From: Platerodrilus igneus
Taxonomy: Eukaryota > Arthropoda > Insecta > Coleoptera > Lycidae
Assembly (NCBI GenBank): GCA_036346225.1
Contig: JARFIW010001342.1
Location: 682,001-746,000, forward strand
Length of the DNA stretch: 64,000 bases
Direction: 5' to 3'
Shown here in pieces: positions 52,560-63,824 of the stretch; positions within the stretch are counted from its first letter, which is position 1; every line of letters begins with the position of its first letter. The position numbers and the translations under genes are program-made. The notes below the pieces were generated by a model, which worked only from the letters and a program-made list of their open reading frames with translations, had not been told where the DNA came from and ran no database searches.

Positions 52560-53160
52560 CCCTCCTTCATATCATTATCGCAAACCCAAATTTACAACTC
52601 AAGACTATCTTATATTCAATAGTCTCCAAACTATGCCTGCGCACGAATCTGATCCTACAAAAATCTCATCCCATAATACGAAAATTTACCCACCTATTAT
52701 TCTATAAATGTCTGACCACAGAAACTTTCTAAATTCTTTTAAAATCGCCACAATATCTCTAATCCTAAAACCAAATAGACTCTTGACAACCCAGACTACT
52801 ACAGTTCGGTAGTCTTCCTATCGAACTTATACAAACTTCTCGAACAGATAAAGATAATACTCCTAAATCTAAGCTCCCATATTGAACTTAACTCCATCAC
52901 AGCTTCCAATAATTAGTCAGAGCCATCAAATTCTCCTCTCTTCATCGACTTCTGTTCTGATTTTGATCTTCTATGGCAACCTTATCTTCTACTTCAACTT
53001 AAACACTCCAACCTTCCATCTGACCCATTCCTTTAGTAAAATCCTTTTTTTCATCCAAAAATATCATCCAACTTCCACATTATTACCAAACCGATCACTC
53101 AAAGTTGCTGTCAAAGTCACCCTCCCCCTGCATTGGAACCTGACAATGAATCCATTCCTT
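52560..53160 (+). pseudogene. Plus-strand LINE RT fragment, unit 3 (first)
   Basis: Matches 36893-37450. The 123-codon frame at 52882-53253 reads FYGNLIFYFNLNTPTFHLTH over the palm region, antiframe to the RT reading DFCSDFDLLWQPYL. It ends in the PLHWNLTMNPFLDINIPNTS block, which corresponds to 'LGPtLWNlvinpLL'. Confidence 0.55.
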
Positions 53161-53979
53161 GACATAAATATCCCAAATACCTCGACCATTACAGCTGTCT
53201 TGCTCTCACTTAGAATGCGTATGGTTCTATTCGGATTCTACGTTCCAAAATAGCATTTGCAGCACGCATGCTGGCCCAGAATTCCACTTGACATACAGTC
53301 GCCTGCGTTCCCAGCCTAATACTTTTGTGAAACCTCAGTTGAATTGAAAAAATGTCTGCCCCTGTACTTTCGTTTGTTTGAAACTATCAGTAAAAATGGA
53401 AATATCCGCTGGGATACCGGTTTCAAGGTCAATACAAACTGAAGATTTTCCTGAATACCATGATGGCTGTGATTGAATCCACCACTTTCCTCAAGAGTGA
53501 AATAGTATTCACTGCGCCTCGTAAGATGTCGTAATGTCTTCCCCACAGCCTTTATCGATCGAAAGACCACCCTTGATCCGCTGCTTTAGTGCTTTCCTCA
53601 GGGATATTGAATATGAACGAGTTTGTTTGTTTCGTTAACGTGTCTGGTTCCGGGCCACCAGACCCTAGCGCTGTCGCAAAGCCATGGTATAACCTACTCC
53701 CCAAAACTTGTCTAGGGCACGACTGTCCTGCCTGAATAGTATACTAGATTTGGTAGTTTTTTCTTCTTGTTAAGTATAATGATTAGATATTTCACAATCT
53801 ATCGAGAGGGCTGGAAGGGTTTGAAAGAGTAATTCCAAACTAGTTACCATAGTTCCTTTTTGTTTGTTAACAGCACCAACCTCGTTTTGTTTCGATTAAT
53901 GGTCGGGGAACTTTCAGCGTACCAGCGAACAGTTAACTTTAGTGCTGCTAGACGTAAGTGCTGCAGTTGTTAGAATTTG

Positions 53980-54469
53980 CTGACCACCACCGTGGCTATG
54001 TCATTTACATATCGTGTCGTGTATAATCCTCCCTCGTTAAGACGTTGGAGTTGGCTACCTAATGCAGTATTTTATTGTAGTGGAGACAAAACTACGCTTC
54101 AGAACAGTCTTTACATACAGTCCTAATTAACGATACGTTACCAACACTAATATGTACTCGACAGCATCGTAGCAACTGCATTATTAACTGCTGCAGAGTA
54201 TTCTCCGTCTCACGCTCTCGCAGGCATTTATCAATGCTTTTGATAGTGGTGTTACTAAACACCCCGTCGATGCTAATAAATACACCTAAAAATGATATAT
54301 TGTTTTTGCGGAATTTCCCAATCCGTCCTACAACGAGGTGGGAAGCTGACAGTGTAGATTTCCCTGGTATGTACGCATGTTGATTTGAGTGAAGTGGATA
54401 AGTCTGTATTATCCCCTCCTTCATCCATTGCCGTGGATCCAGACTCAAACGCTGCCCTCTTAGATTCAC
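53980..54469 (-). pseudogene. LINE RT fragment (minus), unit 3 second
   Basis: 54092-54469 is open for 125 codons: LDPRQWMKEGIIQTYPLHSN, QHAYIPGKSTLSASHLVV, NNISFLGVFISIDGVFSNTT, SIDKCLRERE. Motif A Asp is replaced (FISIDGVF). Otherwise nearly the same as 44687-45064. Upstream (54273-54563) the frame overlaps DEGGDNTDLSTSLKSTCVHT in the alternative frame. Confidence 0.82.
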
Positions 54470-55130
54470 TTGTCTCCAAATTAAACCTGTGCAAAGTTCT
54501 CAGTCCTGATAACATAACAAACCTGATCCTACTATAATCCTGGTCCACAATAAAAGCATTCATCTATCTACCATTCCAGAAACGTTTGACCGCAAAATCT
54601 TTTCAAAATCTATTTAAAATCGTCACAATACCTCTAATCCTAAAACCAAACAATCTTCCTGACGACCTAAGACTCGTATAGCTCCATAACCCTCCTATCG
54701 AACCTTTGCTAACTCCGCGAACAGATAATATTTCTAAAACCAAACTCCCACACTGAACTTAACTTTGTGCTATACCCGAATTAACATGGCTTCTGATTCG
54801 ATCATAGTTCAGATAAAACCACCCAAACATTAATCAAAACCATCAAATCGTCTAATTCTAAATACGTTAAGCTCTCTTCGTCGACTTCCGTTCTGCTTTT
54901 GACCTCCTATTGTGGCCTATCCTCTGATATCAAGTGAGACAATTCAACTTCCCATCTAACTTATTCCTCATAATAAAATCCTTTCTCTCGTCCTGAATTG
55001 TCATCCAATTTCCACATTATTACCAAACCGATCACCCAAGGTTGCTCCCAAGACTGCTGCATCTCCCCAACCCTTTGGGATCAGAGTCATTAATCCATTC
55101 CTTGCCATGAACATCCCAAATACCTCAATC
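54450..55130 (+). pseudogene. Plus-strand LINE RT fragment, unit 3 (second)
   Basis: Longest plus-strand copy: SPDNITNLILL near 54500, a YRPI-like region at 54670, the QIKPPKHxSKPS segment near 54820, SSSSTSVLLLTSYCGLSSDIK near 54885, PHYYQTDHPRLLPRLL near 55015 and NPLGSxSLIHSLP near 55070. It confirms that the plus-strand RT is not a mirror of the minus-strand RT. Confidence 0.6.
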
Positions 55131-55520
55131 TTTGGTTACAGAGTAGTCGCAATTTGTGAACATTTTCGTCTTTTAGTCTCCTCACGCCACATCCATATTC
55201 TAACCTTTGAATGTTAGCATTTTAACGGCATTAAAACGACTTGGACAAAACTGAGTTCAATTAAAAATCCATAGTTTAATTCTCTGCAGAGGCCATATTT
55301 GCCCGTTCTAAGTGCAATTTCTAAAAACGTTACCGCAAATCTTATCGCTTTCTTAAAAAAATATGGAATCGTGTTTACCAGGAACCCGTTTTCAGGCACA
55401 ATCACGCTTAGTTCTGAAGAAGCCGATGTGTGAATAAGAGGAAGTGATAGACCACTGTCGTGTAAACAACCTGGGAATTATGAGAACGTTCAAACGTGTT
55501 GAAGATTTATCAATAAGTGG
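55130..55520 (-). pseudogene. Unrecognised conserved block, array copy 4
   Basis: The minus frame 55214-55405 reads MIVPENGFLVNTIPYFFKKA and FAVTFLEIALRTGK, matching the middle of 45689-46081. The upper part has lost the GGGSFVLD segment through a deletion of about 35 bp near 55495. Confidence 0.4.
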
Positions 55521-55964
55521 CGTATCAGTCGGGTCAAATGTTCAGTTTTCCTTTATTCAATGACACGATTAGAACAAGCTGAAGCGGGATTGAGCAGTGA
55601 AGATCATAGTATTGATATCCCTCTTAACGCTTCCACTAGCGCATACCCAACTGAATGCTAAAGATCCGACGACAACCATGATAACTATGCCCTTGGTGAG
55701 CAGTTTGAATAAGATAGGAGATCGTAGTAATGCAATTGTTTGGAGAAAAGTTTCAAAAGCTCCATGGCAAACATTTTAAACATGTGTGGAAATGGGATGT
55801 CAAAATTTTTATCTAAAAAGGAACCTACTCAGTTTAACAAAGCAGTTGATCTAGCTTCTGCCGTGATTTTGAAACCATCTCCATCATCCTCCCAAAGGTG
55901 AAGAAAAGGTTATTCTTCTTTATACTGACTTCTAGCCTACAAATTCTTTTGAAATAGTAGTTTT

Positions 55965-56412
55965 GTAATGAAAATGTTTAGCACAGGTGGATGTTATATC
56001 TATCGTTCTCGAGAGATTTTTGAAATGCACTTTCTGTTGGGAATTATGTAGTTGTCTGTCAATGGTTGCTTGATGATCATTGGGCAAGGAAATGGAATGT
56101 TTACCGCAAATGGAGATGTGATATCGTTTTTAAGAAGATTTTAGAACGAACTTTCTGTTGGGAATTGTGCGGTTAGCTGTCAATGGTTACCTGATGATTT
56201 TGGGCAATAAAAATGGACTGTTTAGTGCAAGTGGGGATGGATCTCGTTCTTGGAAAGTTTTCGAAATGAAGTGGACGCTTTTGACCTGTACGTCCAAATG
56301 TGAAGTGTGCAGAAGCGGACCGCTTCGTGATTCTTTCGTTGGAGATGGTGCGGTACATTTAGAAAGCCACGCTCGCACACAGAAGATTGCCGTGAATATG
56401 ATTAGTGAATAG
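55965..56412 (+). repeat. 120-bp minisatellite, unit 3, with an 84-codon open frame
   Basis: Repeats at TGTCAATGGTTGCTTGATGA (56056) and TGTCAATGGTTACCTGATGA (56177). The frame 56158-56412 reads MGIVRLAVNGYLMILGNKNG, LFSASGDGSRSWKVFEMK and then CTSKCEVCRSGPLRDSFVGD. The preceding repeat reads FEMHFLLGIM...NGCLMIIGQGNG in the same style, so the minisatellite could encode a peptide repeat of about 41 residues. In unit 2 a stop breaks this frame while the minus frame (56187-56420) is open in both. Confidence 0.35.
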
Positions 56413-57640
56413 AGTGACATAACAAAACACGTGTTGCGAAAAGTGGCTCTTGTATGTTACGCAAGATTGCCCAAATGTTTGTTTTCCTTTTTCCGAAAAG
56501 AAATGGAAATCCTACGAAAAACCGTATTAATTACTTGAATAATTCTTAAAGTTACACCGATTTAAATTTGAAATCTGGACAAAATTGCCTCCCAGTTACA
56601 GTAACAGCGGTACAAGATGTTATTGCAAACTTTATAGAGTTTTAATTTGCAGAAAAGTATCGTTCGTTAAGGACGAGAATCTCCTCCTGCGAGAGCGATG
56701 CATAAAATATCAAATTACTTCTCTGCAGCGTCGTGAACATATAAATACAACTAGAGCATTTTGTTTTTCATTTAAATGACCAACCTTGTCCTCCTTAAAT
56801 TTTATTCCTTTTCCATGGTTCAAACGGTAATAAAGACAGCCAGTTATTGCGCACCGAGAATAATTGTATATTTATAGTTTATGTCAATTTAACAGCTCTA
56901 TGTAGATCTTAATAAAATTAAATTTTAGATAGCTTTTCTCGCGAATGATTGGTTTCTGAATCGGTTTTCATTGGTTTTTGTTTTCCAGAACTCTTATGTT
57001 ACTTTGATGAAATTCCTCGCTGGAGGGAGCGTAATTTATATGAAAAACCGATGCTTCCACGTGTAGTTTTTTTTTAATATTCGAGTTTATTCAAAGAAGC
57101 GATATTTTTTAGCCTAGCTTATAAGCAGTTACTCCATAGATAACCAGACAATTTTCTGACAAAGGCAGAAGCTGATAAGATTTGAAAATCAACAATTCCG
57201 TCCACGCGTTCTTAGTAAAAGCTCATATTCTAGGTCAAATTTTTATATTTTCATTGATTCTATGAAATCAAGAATTTAGATAGGTTTTTCAGAATCTATC
57301 AATTCCAAGAACATCGGTCTGTCAATTTTTATAAGAAAAATTGGGCGCAAACAAGCTTTTATTTTGCCTGTTTCAGTGTGTTTGGGTTTATTCTTTTAGA
57401 TAAGATACAAAACGTGCCAAGAAGTTGCAAATGTTTTTGTTTCCCAACACTTTAGCAAATATTAATTTTTCAGTCAGAAACTATTTAAGAAACTCCTGCG
57501 GTTGTAGTGCAATTATTCTACATTGTTTGTCGATCAGCGTCTAATTCAGTAATAATAGAGTTTATTAAAATTAAATGTTATTTAAATATGTTAAATGAGA
57601 AATAAAAGTGTATCCATTACAAAGCGAAGGTTCTAACAAA

Positions 57641-58435
57641 TTTTTGTTACGGAAACTGTAATAAACATTTTTGCCTGTCGATGGCCTGTCGTATTGCCCA
57701 CCTGTTCCAATGGCAATGGTGGGTAGTTTGTCTTACTATGGTGAACATTGTCGATGACGATATGGAAACAGACAGTTCAAGACCAACAAAATCCTGAGTC
57801 GATCCTTGTTTCGCCAATGTGTCGGTCTACTCGTTACCATGAATCCATGAGTGTCCTTTAGTCCACACTACCTAGACTTGCTACAAGCAAGTTTAAGGTT
57901 CGGCAGGCACTGGGGAGACGGTCTTAAGTGAGAGACTCCAAATTTTGCCTATCGCACGCCTACAATGTCAAAATAAGATATAAGCCTTTGTAGTTTTTGC
58001 TTGGAGGTGTTCAACCCAATACAGCTTCTTGTCAAATACAATGCCTAGGATCTTGTAGTAGAGGGGATTTAAATGATTAAGGCAAACTAGTTACAATTAG
58101 CTTCCCTTTGTTTGTGAAAAGTAAAAACCCTGTTTTGTTTAGGTTGATGGTCATATAGTTATTAGCGCAACAGAGTTCAGCAAACTTTAGTGCTGTTTGC
58201 ATTAGGTTACATGGCACTAGTTCGAATTTGCTGACCACCACCGAGGCTATGCCGCCTGCATATCCTGTAGTGTACAATCCTCCCTCGTTAATACGTTGAA
58301 GAAGGCTGTCCACTACAAAATTACATAGTCGTATAGACAAAACTGTGTCTTAAAAACAGTCTTTATATCTACCGTCCTAATAATCTACGTGGTACCAACA
58401 CTAACATGTGCTCGACAGCATCGTAGCAACTTTGA
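57641..58435. repeat. Array unit 4, truncated
   Basis: Starts with the same junction motif. Lacks most of the RNase H block, then has the minus-strand RT YADD region and stops inside motif A sequence at 58435. Confidence 0.75.
58077..58340 (-). pseudogene. LINE RT fragment (minus), unit 4
   Basis: VVDSLLQRINEGGLYTTGYA, GGIASVVVSKFEL, LMQTALKFAELC and MTINLNKTGFLLFTNKGK: the best version of the YADD-to-KT block, but the two Asp residues read Gly-Gly (YAGG). The same position is YADG at 36312-36575 and YADC at 51983-52246, so no copy in the array has an intact active site. Confidence 0.8.
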
Positions 58436-58610
58436 TGAAATTCCTCGCTGGAGGGAGCGCAATTTGTATGAAAAATCGATGCTTGCACGTTAAGTTTTTT
58501 TTTGTACGAGAGTTTATTCAAAGAAAGGATATTTTTTAGTCTAGCTTATAAGCCGTTGCTCCATAACTAACCAGACAATTTTCTGACATAGGCAGAAAGT
58601 GGATAGTTTT
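58436..58610 (+). repeat. Array end: exon-like block fused to unit 4
   Basis: From TTTGATGAAATTCCTCGCTGG at 58436 the sequence matches 57003 onward, i.e. the block that normally closes a unit. The fusion point has AACT shared by both partners. Similarity fades near 58610. Confidence 0.7.
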
Positions 58611-58815
58611 GGGGGCGACTGCCACCTCATTTCCTTCAGCTTCCCTCATTTCCTTACTCATTTAGACCAAATTTACATGTAAATTCCCATAAGGAGGATT
58701 TGAGGACATGGATTTTCCTCTTTGCTCCCTCCTTACTCTCTCCTTGCTCTTTTCCTTGCCCGGACACCCCCACATCAACCATTTTGATTACGTCACACCA
58801 GCCTTCTTTCCACCC

Positions 58816-59351
58816 GCGAGATAAATCTTTCTCCACATTTCCACCAACGAGATAAATGTACATTGTTTGGTACCAATTAATATTAGATTTTTCTCAGCTA
58901 CCCGAATTTCTAAGAATTTTTTACCAGTCTAACTGTCCTTATATATTTCTTAGCCATGCGATACATCAAATTAGTCTACAATTTTACGTTGAATCGAAAT
59001 ATGCAAACAGATTTAAAATAGAACCACCCCTTACCGTTTTACACATATACCCTCTGCGAGATAAATCTTTCTCCACATTTCCACCCACGAGATAAATATA
59101 TCTTGTTTGGTATCGATTAATATTAGGTTTTTTTCAGCTACCGGAATCTCTAGGAATTTTTAAGATTGCATCATCCCCCAGGGAGCTACCCTAAATTTAA
59201 GATTTTTTACCAGCAACGATTTCTAACCGTCCTTATAAATTTTTTAGTAATGCGATACATCAAATTAGTCTAGAATTTTATGCAGAATCCAAATCTGTAA
59301 ATAGATTTAAAATCGGACCACCCCTTACTATTTTACACACATACCCTCTAA
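58816..59351. repeat. 240-bp tandem duplication (two units)
   Basis: GCGAGATAAATCTTTCTCCA at 58816 recurs at 59056, with the following ATTAATATTAG, TTTTTCAGCTACC and ACCACCCCTTAC blocks. The second unit has about 55 extra bases (near 59160-59215). A third ACCACCCCTTAC stands alone near 59660. The family is unknown. Confidence 0.75.
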
Positions 59352-60058
59352 ATTATAACTTTCCTGCAGCTCATACCTAAAAGAAAATCTAAAAACCATT
59401 CTTAAAACTTTTATTACAGACAATTTTTACTAATACAGTTTAAATTTTGTAAACCACATTTCTAAATACATATTCACAATTTTTATTCTTAACCTAGAAC
59501 TCCTCACGTCGGCTTATACTTATTAATATTTATTTCTAAATAGAGCACCTTTTCCAAAGACCAACCGGCCCCACGTGTTTCAAATTCCTCTGATTTTGTT
59601 CTCATGGTTTCGCTTAAGACCTCGTACATATTTTTCGGATTACTAGAAGACGTTATAGGACCACCCCTTACAAAGTTACGCCTTTTAAAGACTGAAACCT
59701 TTAATTATTGCCCATCTTTATTTAACTGCATTTTTAGAACCTTTTTTCGCTACCCAAGACATATGCTTTAACCATCCATTTCCCGAGAAATCTAAAACCG
59801 ATGTGTCCCGCGAACACCAAGTGGGGATAACACGTATACTCTGTCCACCAGGATAGAAGCAGGAAAGATTGGGAAGAAGGGAAGGTGGGAGAAGAACTTA
59901 AAAATTATGGAATCTTAAAACTAATTTATACAATAGATTTACAAAATCTATACAAATATAAACAACTATCTTAGATTTATATCTTTATGCCCCAATGCAT
60001 AGATTGATATGCTTCCAGGGATGACGTTACGCTTGTCATCTTCGCTCGATAAACTAAT
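59352..60058. other. no gene seen
   Basis: AT-rich non-coding sequence between the tandem duplication and the minus-strand gene's end. Confidence 0.5.
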
Positions 60059-60073
60059 TTTATTAATTTTATT
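60059..60073 (-). terminator. Two AATAAA polyadenylation signals
   Basis: On the minus strand AATAAA occurs at 60073-60068 and 60064-60059. The first overlaps the stop codon (TAA, 60074-60072) of the gene's last frame. Tight 3' ends of this kind are typical of compact viral or transposon genes. Confidence 0.55.
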
Positions 60074-62245
60074 AATAGTCTAGGTTTTCGAATTGTAAAA
60101 TGTACCTAAGTTTGCCTCTATATATAAAGTCTTTGACTCCACCGACAACCAGAACCATTCCTTCGTGTAATTCTTGCAGATTGTGACAATTTTTTAATCG
60201 CGGCTCTCCCACTATATCCTGCATACGTATCTTGTTAGCTTGATCGGCTTCTTGTCGGTATTTGACGTTGCGTAGTTGCATGTCCACCACGTTTGGGGAA
60301 ATATGGTTGTTATAGGTTGTAGAGCCCTCGGTTTTAAATGTTCTTTACTGGGCAAACGTACAATGTTTGGCGAACCCCTTTGCATGTGGTGTACGGCAAG
60401 GTTACGAAACCCGCATTTCTTAGTTCGTCTTTGTTATCTGCCATTTTGATAAATACGTTTTTAGAGTAATCTTTTAAAAAGTATACCGATTTAGTACTAT
60501 CCTTTTCCGCAAGGACGCCTACATAACTAAAAGTGTCTTTCTTACTAACCGCAAATGCATACGGCTTGTAGAACCCGGATGTATTTAAGGCAGTCCATCG
60601 ACATATAAAATAATCTTTTAGTTCTTTCTCATTTTCTCTAATAAGATGTTCTTTATCTAACACATCTTTGTATTGTTCGCGTATTGTCGCAGTGTTTTCC
60701 ATGTAGTCCAACTTTCGCTTTTTTGCATCCATTTCCTCTAATTCCAGTTGTCTTTTTCTTCCACTTACAGAGTATGGCGTGCATAATGGAGCAATTTCCT
60801 TTAGCGTAAACGGATAGAGTTTACTGCCAATATTTACGCGTTGTCGTACAACCTCTGGACGAATGTTAGGCGTATTTATCAATCCCAATTCTGAAATGAC
60901 TATTTCTTTTGGAATTGTAGAATATGGTGTTGCAGATTGTGTAAAATATGTACTACCTGCTTTAATGCAGCACTTGTGTAAGTTTTTTATTTTATCTTGG
61001 CTGTCTTCCTCCCCTACAATCTCCAAATAATTTACAGGTAAATAGTTAAAATTAAAAGCCGAAAGCATATGCTCTATCAATTTTTCTTTTTCCTCTGGTT
61101 TTTCGGACAACTTAATTTGCAACTCGTCAATTTCTTTGTATTACCATTTCCCCAATACACGTGCTGTAGTAGGTTGTTATACACTAAACAGCATCTATTT
61201 TGTAGCTTGTCCGATAGCTTACTCGACATTTTGGCAAGTGGTACCGAGTACATTGGCGCCTTTAGGAAGTATAACTTACTATCTTCCAATAAGGTTAAAC
61301 AGTCTTTTAAGGGATTATACACCCTTTCCGCGCTGACATACTTTCCAATTGTACAGTTGTATATTATCGCTTCCAATCGCGTAATACCATGTTCTTTGGC
61401 CAAAGTAGACGCAAATGTTTCCTTTAAATGTACATCTGGACAACGTAAAAAATCTAGTATATGATTGCCAAGTTGTTCATTAACACCAGGACTTGTTATC
61501 TGACACACAAATTTGTTGTATATCTTAATTCTTGCATTGGTTGTTAGCCATGTTAAACAATCGATTCCCACAGTTTAATCGTTGTCAACTATAATATTGC
61601 ACTTTTCTTCGTATTTGACCTTGTAGCAAAAATTATGGTTTCTAGTTAAATAATTACACATCTCCATCTTGCTAAATATGCCAGCAAAATCTTAGGTTAC
61701 ATTTATGTTAAAAAGATAGTAATAATCTTTTTTGAGTTCGTCTAATATATCTGGTAGTTCCTCCAATAAAGTTTCCAACTTAACATCTGCTAGTTCCACT
61801 TTGTACGGAGCACAAATAGGAATTTGGAATTTTTTATTAATGCTTTCGAGGTCTTTTTTTTCGATAATTTCTTTTACTCCCTGCCCCATCTTGTTAGTGC
61901 TTTCCAGAGAAAAACATCATGCCTAGCGGAAACAAATCGGTCCAACTTTCTTCGTAGATAGCTGTTAAATGCACCACAAATTTCTTTTTTTAGAATAAAC
62001 ATTCTTTTGTTTGCAGATGTGTGCTCAGCGTCAGAAAGGTCGCAAATTTTAACCAACATTATATTGTCACAAAATAGTTCTTTAATTGGTGTATGTAGTC
62101 CACCAGTCAGCATCTGTTCGCATTCGACATAACAAATATTACCAATATCTGTCTCCAGATTATTGTTGCACATATTTTCTGCTAACAGCCACAATCCAAA
62201 TTGCTCATTTGTTGGTGTCACTTTGTTACATGCCAAAATTGGCAT
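60072..62245 (-). pseudogene. Unrecognised single-exon gene of about 720 codons, broken
   Basis: Five minus frames follow each other without gaps and read as one protein. Segment 1 (62245-61880) starts MPILACNKVTPTNEQFGLWL. Segment 2 (61889-61692) has GVKEIIEKKDLESINKKFQI and ends in a TAA. The same frame goes on through a second stop (61577-61575) into segment 3 (to about 61140), with [20 protein letters not shown] and [14 protein letters not shown]. Segment 4 (61150-60334) has FNFNYLPVNYLEIVGEED, a charged helix with KKRK (nuclear-signal-like) and GFYKPYAFAVSKKDTFSYVG. Segment 5 (about 60330-60072) ends RGKLRYILQFENLDY. Breaks: three frameshifts (about 61880, 61140, 60332) and two stops. 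I do not recognise the family. A K-x-YNK followed by TRLE spacing is faintly like replication initiators, which is weak. Origin from a DNA virus or DNA transposon is an inference. Confidence 0.6.
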
Positions 62246-62314
62246 TGTAGGTTTTTAAATTTATAAGTGAATTTGCGCCAATATTTTAAAAGACTTGTGC
62301 GTGCATTTCCATCA

Positions 62315-62323
62315 CTTTATATA
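62315..62323 (-). promoter_or_regulatory. TATA-like box upstream of the minus-strand gene
   Basis: The minus strand reads TATATAAAG about 70 bp before the ATG at 62245. A second TATAAATTT lies closer (about 15-20 bp upstream), too near for a normal leader. The first is the better candidate. Confidence 0.4.
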
Positions 62324-63150
62324 GTTGCGTCGGCGCCCAAGAATGCGCAGACGCGAAGTGGGGAAGTAAGTGGTAGTTTCCTTCAGTCAGGACTAGTTAA
62401 CGAAACGTCGATCAGGGTGGTTATCTGTGTGGGCCTTTTATCTTGTCTTCTCTTTTAGATAAGTAGGTTTCATCTGCCGTATCTATTATGGTTCCTCGCC
62501 TTATTCCTGTTGTTCCGCTACAAAAAAGAAGAGTGAAGACAACCAAATCTGGTTTCGACGGGGCCAAAGGCCGAACCACGCCCAACAACGCTCAACCATC
62601 ACCGAGAGCCTGACGCCAGAATAGCTGCAATGCCGTGACGAGTTCTACATTTTACGTGAGTACCTTTTATCTTTTTTCTTTGTATGTGATAATAATTTGT
62701 GGCGTAATAATGACGTAACACTTTATTGCGCAATATTACGTACGGGTTTATTATGTTGTCAACTGTCCTAGTGGCTCTTGTCAATTACGCCGGGACTTTA
62801 ACAGTATACCTTTGAGTAGACCTAGACTATAATAACTTTATTCCCAAGAAGTTGAGGAACGTTAATCAACTTGGATACACTCATGTTTACCGTTCCAGCT
62901 ACTGCCGAATACTAAATTGAATACGAAAATTACCCTTATGTATCCTACAGTGTGGGGGCGCATATTGCCGAAGATACCCTAATATTTTGGACACCGCCAT
63001 ATCGCTTACATTATCTTGTTTAGGAACAGTTTTGCTATCCGACCCAAGTCGGTAGGGGTGCACATCGACATATGTCTGGATATATGTCGGATATATGTAG
63101 GAATATAGGTTAGAGTGAAATTGCCTCATAGGGTGAAATTGCCTCCGACC
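62324..63150. other. no gene seen
   Basis: A 63-codon plus frame (62267-62458) diverges from the minus gene but has no recognisable domain. GGTGGTTATC and a GTGAGTACC splice-donor-like site (62656) occur. A GAAACGTCG motif at 62400 is discussed among the rejected items. Confidence 0.4.
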
Positions 63151-63190
63151 TAGGTTGAATGTGGACTTGTCAGGAGTTTGGTTAGCTAGT

Positions 63191-63824
63191 GTTGTCTGGA
63201 GTTATGTTAGGTCAGTTGAACTTATGTGGACTTAGGTTAGATAAAAGGAAAAAATAGCATAAAGTGGTAACCCTGATTTAACAAGAAGCTTTAATAGCCT
63301 TTTCAGAATTTGAAGCATAAAATCTGTGTTTATAATATTGTTTGCCTGATTAATCTTTTCTGTTTTCTTATATAAGGTAACAAGAGAATACCTTGTGTCC
63401 TCATTTTTGTTAATTTAATTAAATTTTCCTTACAGCTTTTGCGTTAGCAGTTAATACGGTATTCCTCTCTAAGAACTCCCAAGTCCCCTTAGGGAAACCC
63501 TGTGTTTAAAAATTAATGACTTGGTGGCGCCCTACCTAAACCCCTGTTTTGTTAAGAATCAAGCCCTCCTAAGAAAATAATGCTTTGTAAAAAGAACCAC
63601 GACCAATCTTCATAAGCTCTGCCCAAGGAATAGACCACTAGCATAGTCGGAAGATATTTGCGTTCCATCATTTTAAGGAAATCTTTCCTTAAAGGTCACT
63701 GGTCACATTAGGGGATATAAAATAACCCCTAACTAATAAACAACCAGTTTAGTTACGTTTTAAACTAACCTAACCTAACTCCAGACAACCGGTAAACTAA
63801 CATATTTTATCTAACCTGAGTCCA
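63191..63824. repeat. Rearranged inverted repeat modules
   Basis: Two modules at 63191-63247, one starting GTTGTCTGGAGTTA and the other GTGGACTTAGGTTAGATAAAA, recur inverted at 63766-63824. Their order is swapped relative to each other. The second site contains CTAACCTAACCTAAC, three units of the arthropod telomere type. Confidence 0.6.

Larger units (their letters stand above)
50965..57640. repeat. Array unit 3 (6,676 bp)
   Basis: Contains every module once in the standard order and no SINE. Probably closest to the basic unit. Confidence 0.8.
35199..58610. repeat. Tandem array of roughly 7-kb units (macrosatellite-like)
   Basis: The junction motif TTTTTGTYACGGAAAC plus RTAATAAA occurs at 35199, 42361, 50965 and 57641, each preceded (except the first) by the same GTGTATCCATTACAAGGTGAAGG-type flank. 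Between junctions the same modules recur in the same order: minus-strand RNase H and RT, plus-strand RT, a second minus-strand RNase H and RT, a second plus-strand RT, a conserved 400-bp block, a 120-bp minisatellite, a TATA-containing block, and an exon-like block. Unit lengths are 7,162, 8,604 and 6,676 bp plus a 0.97-kb remnant. The second unit contains an extra copy of its middle part; some units lack a module. Confidence 0.85.

Noticed and set aside
35199..58610. CRISPR-like or short satellite array
   Set aside because: Repeats are kilobase-sized, and the 120-bp minisatellite has no unique spacers. CRISPR is not expected in an animal genome.
60072..62245. Calling the minus-strand gene a viral DNA polymerase or capsid protein
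   Set aside because: No polymerase motifs (DxxSLYP, YxDTDS) or recognisable capsid signature can be seen; naming it would be a guess.
62380..62415. Hammerhead-ribozyme-like GAAACGTC at 62400 (Penelope-type element)
   Set aside because: The GAAAC/GTC part is present, but the required CTGATGA box is not; the preceding GTCAGGACTAGTTAAC does not supply it or a clear stem II. No Penelope RT or GIY-YIG sequence was seen nearby.
63766..63783. Telomere (CCTAA)n
   Set aside because: Only about three units, embedded in a dispersed inverted repeat; too short for a telomere or an interstitial telomeric block.
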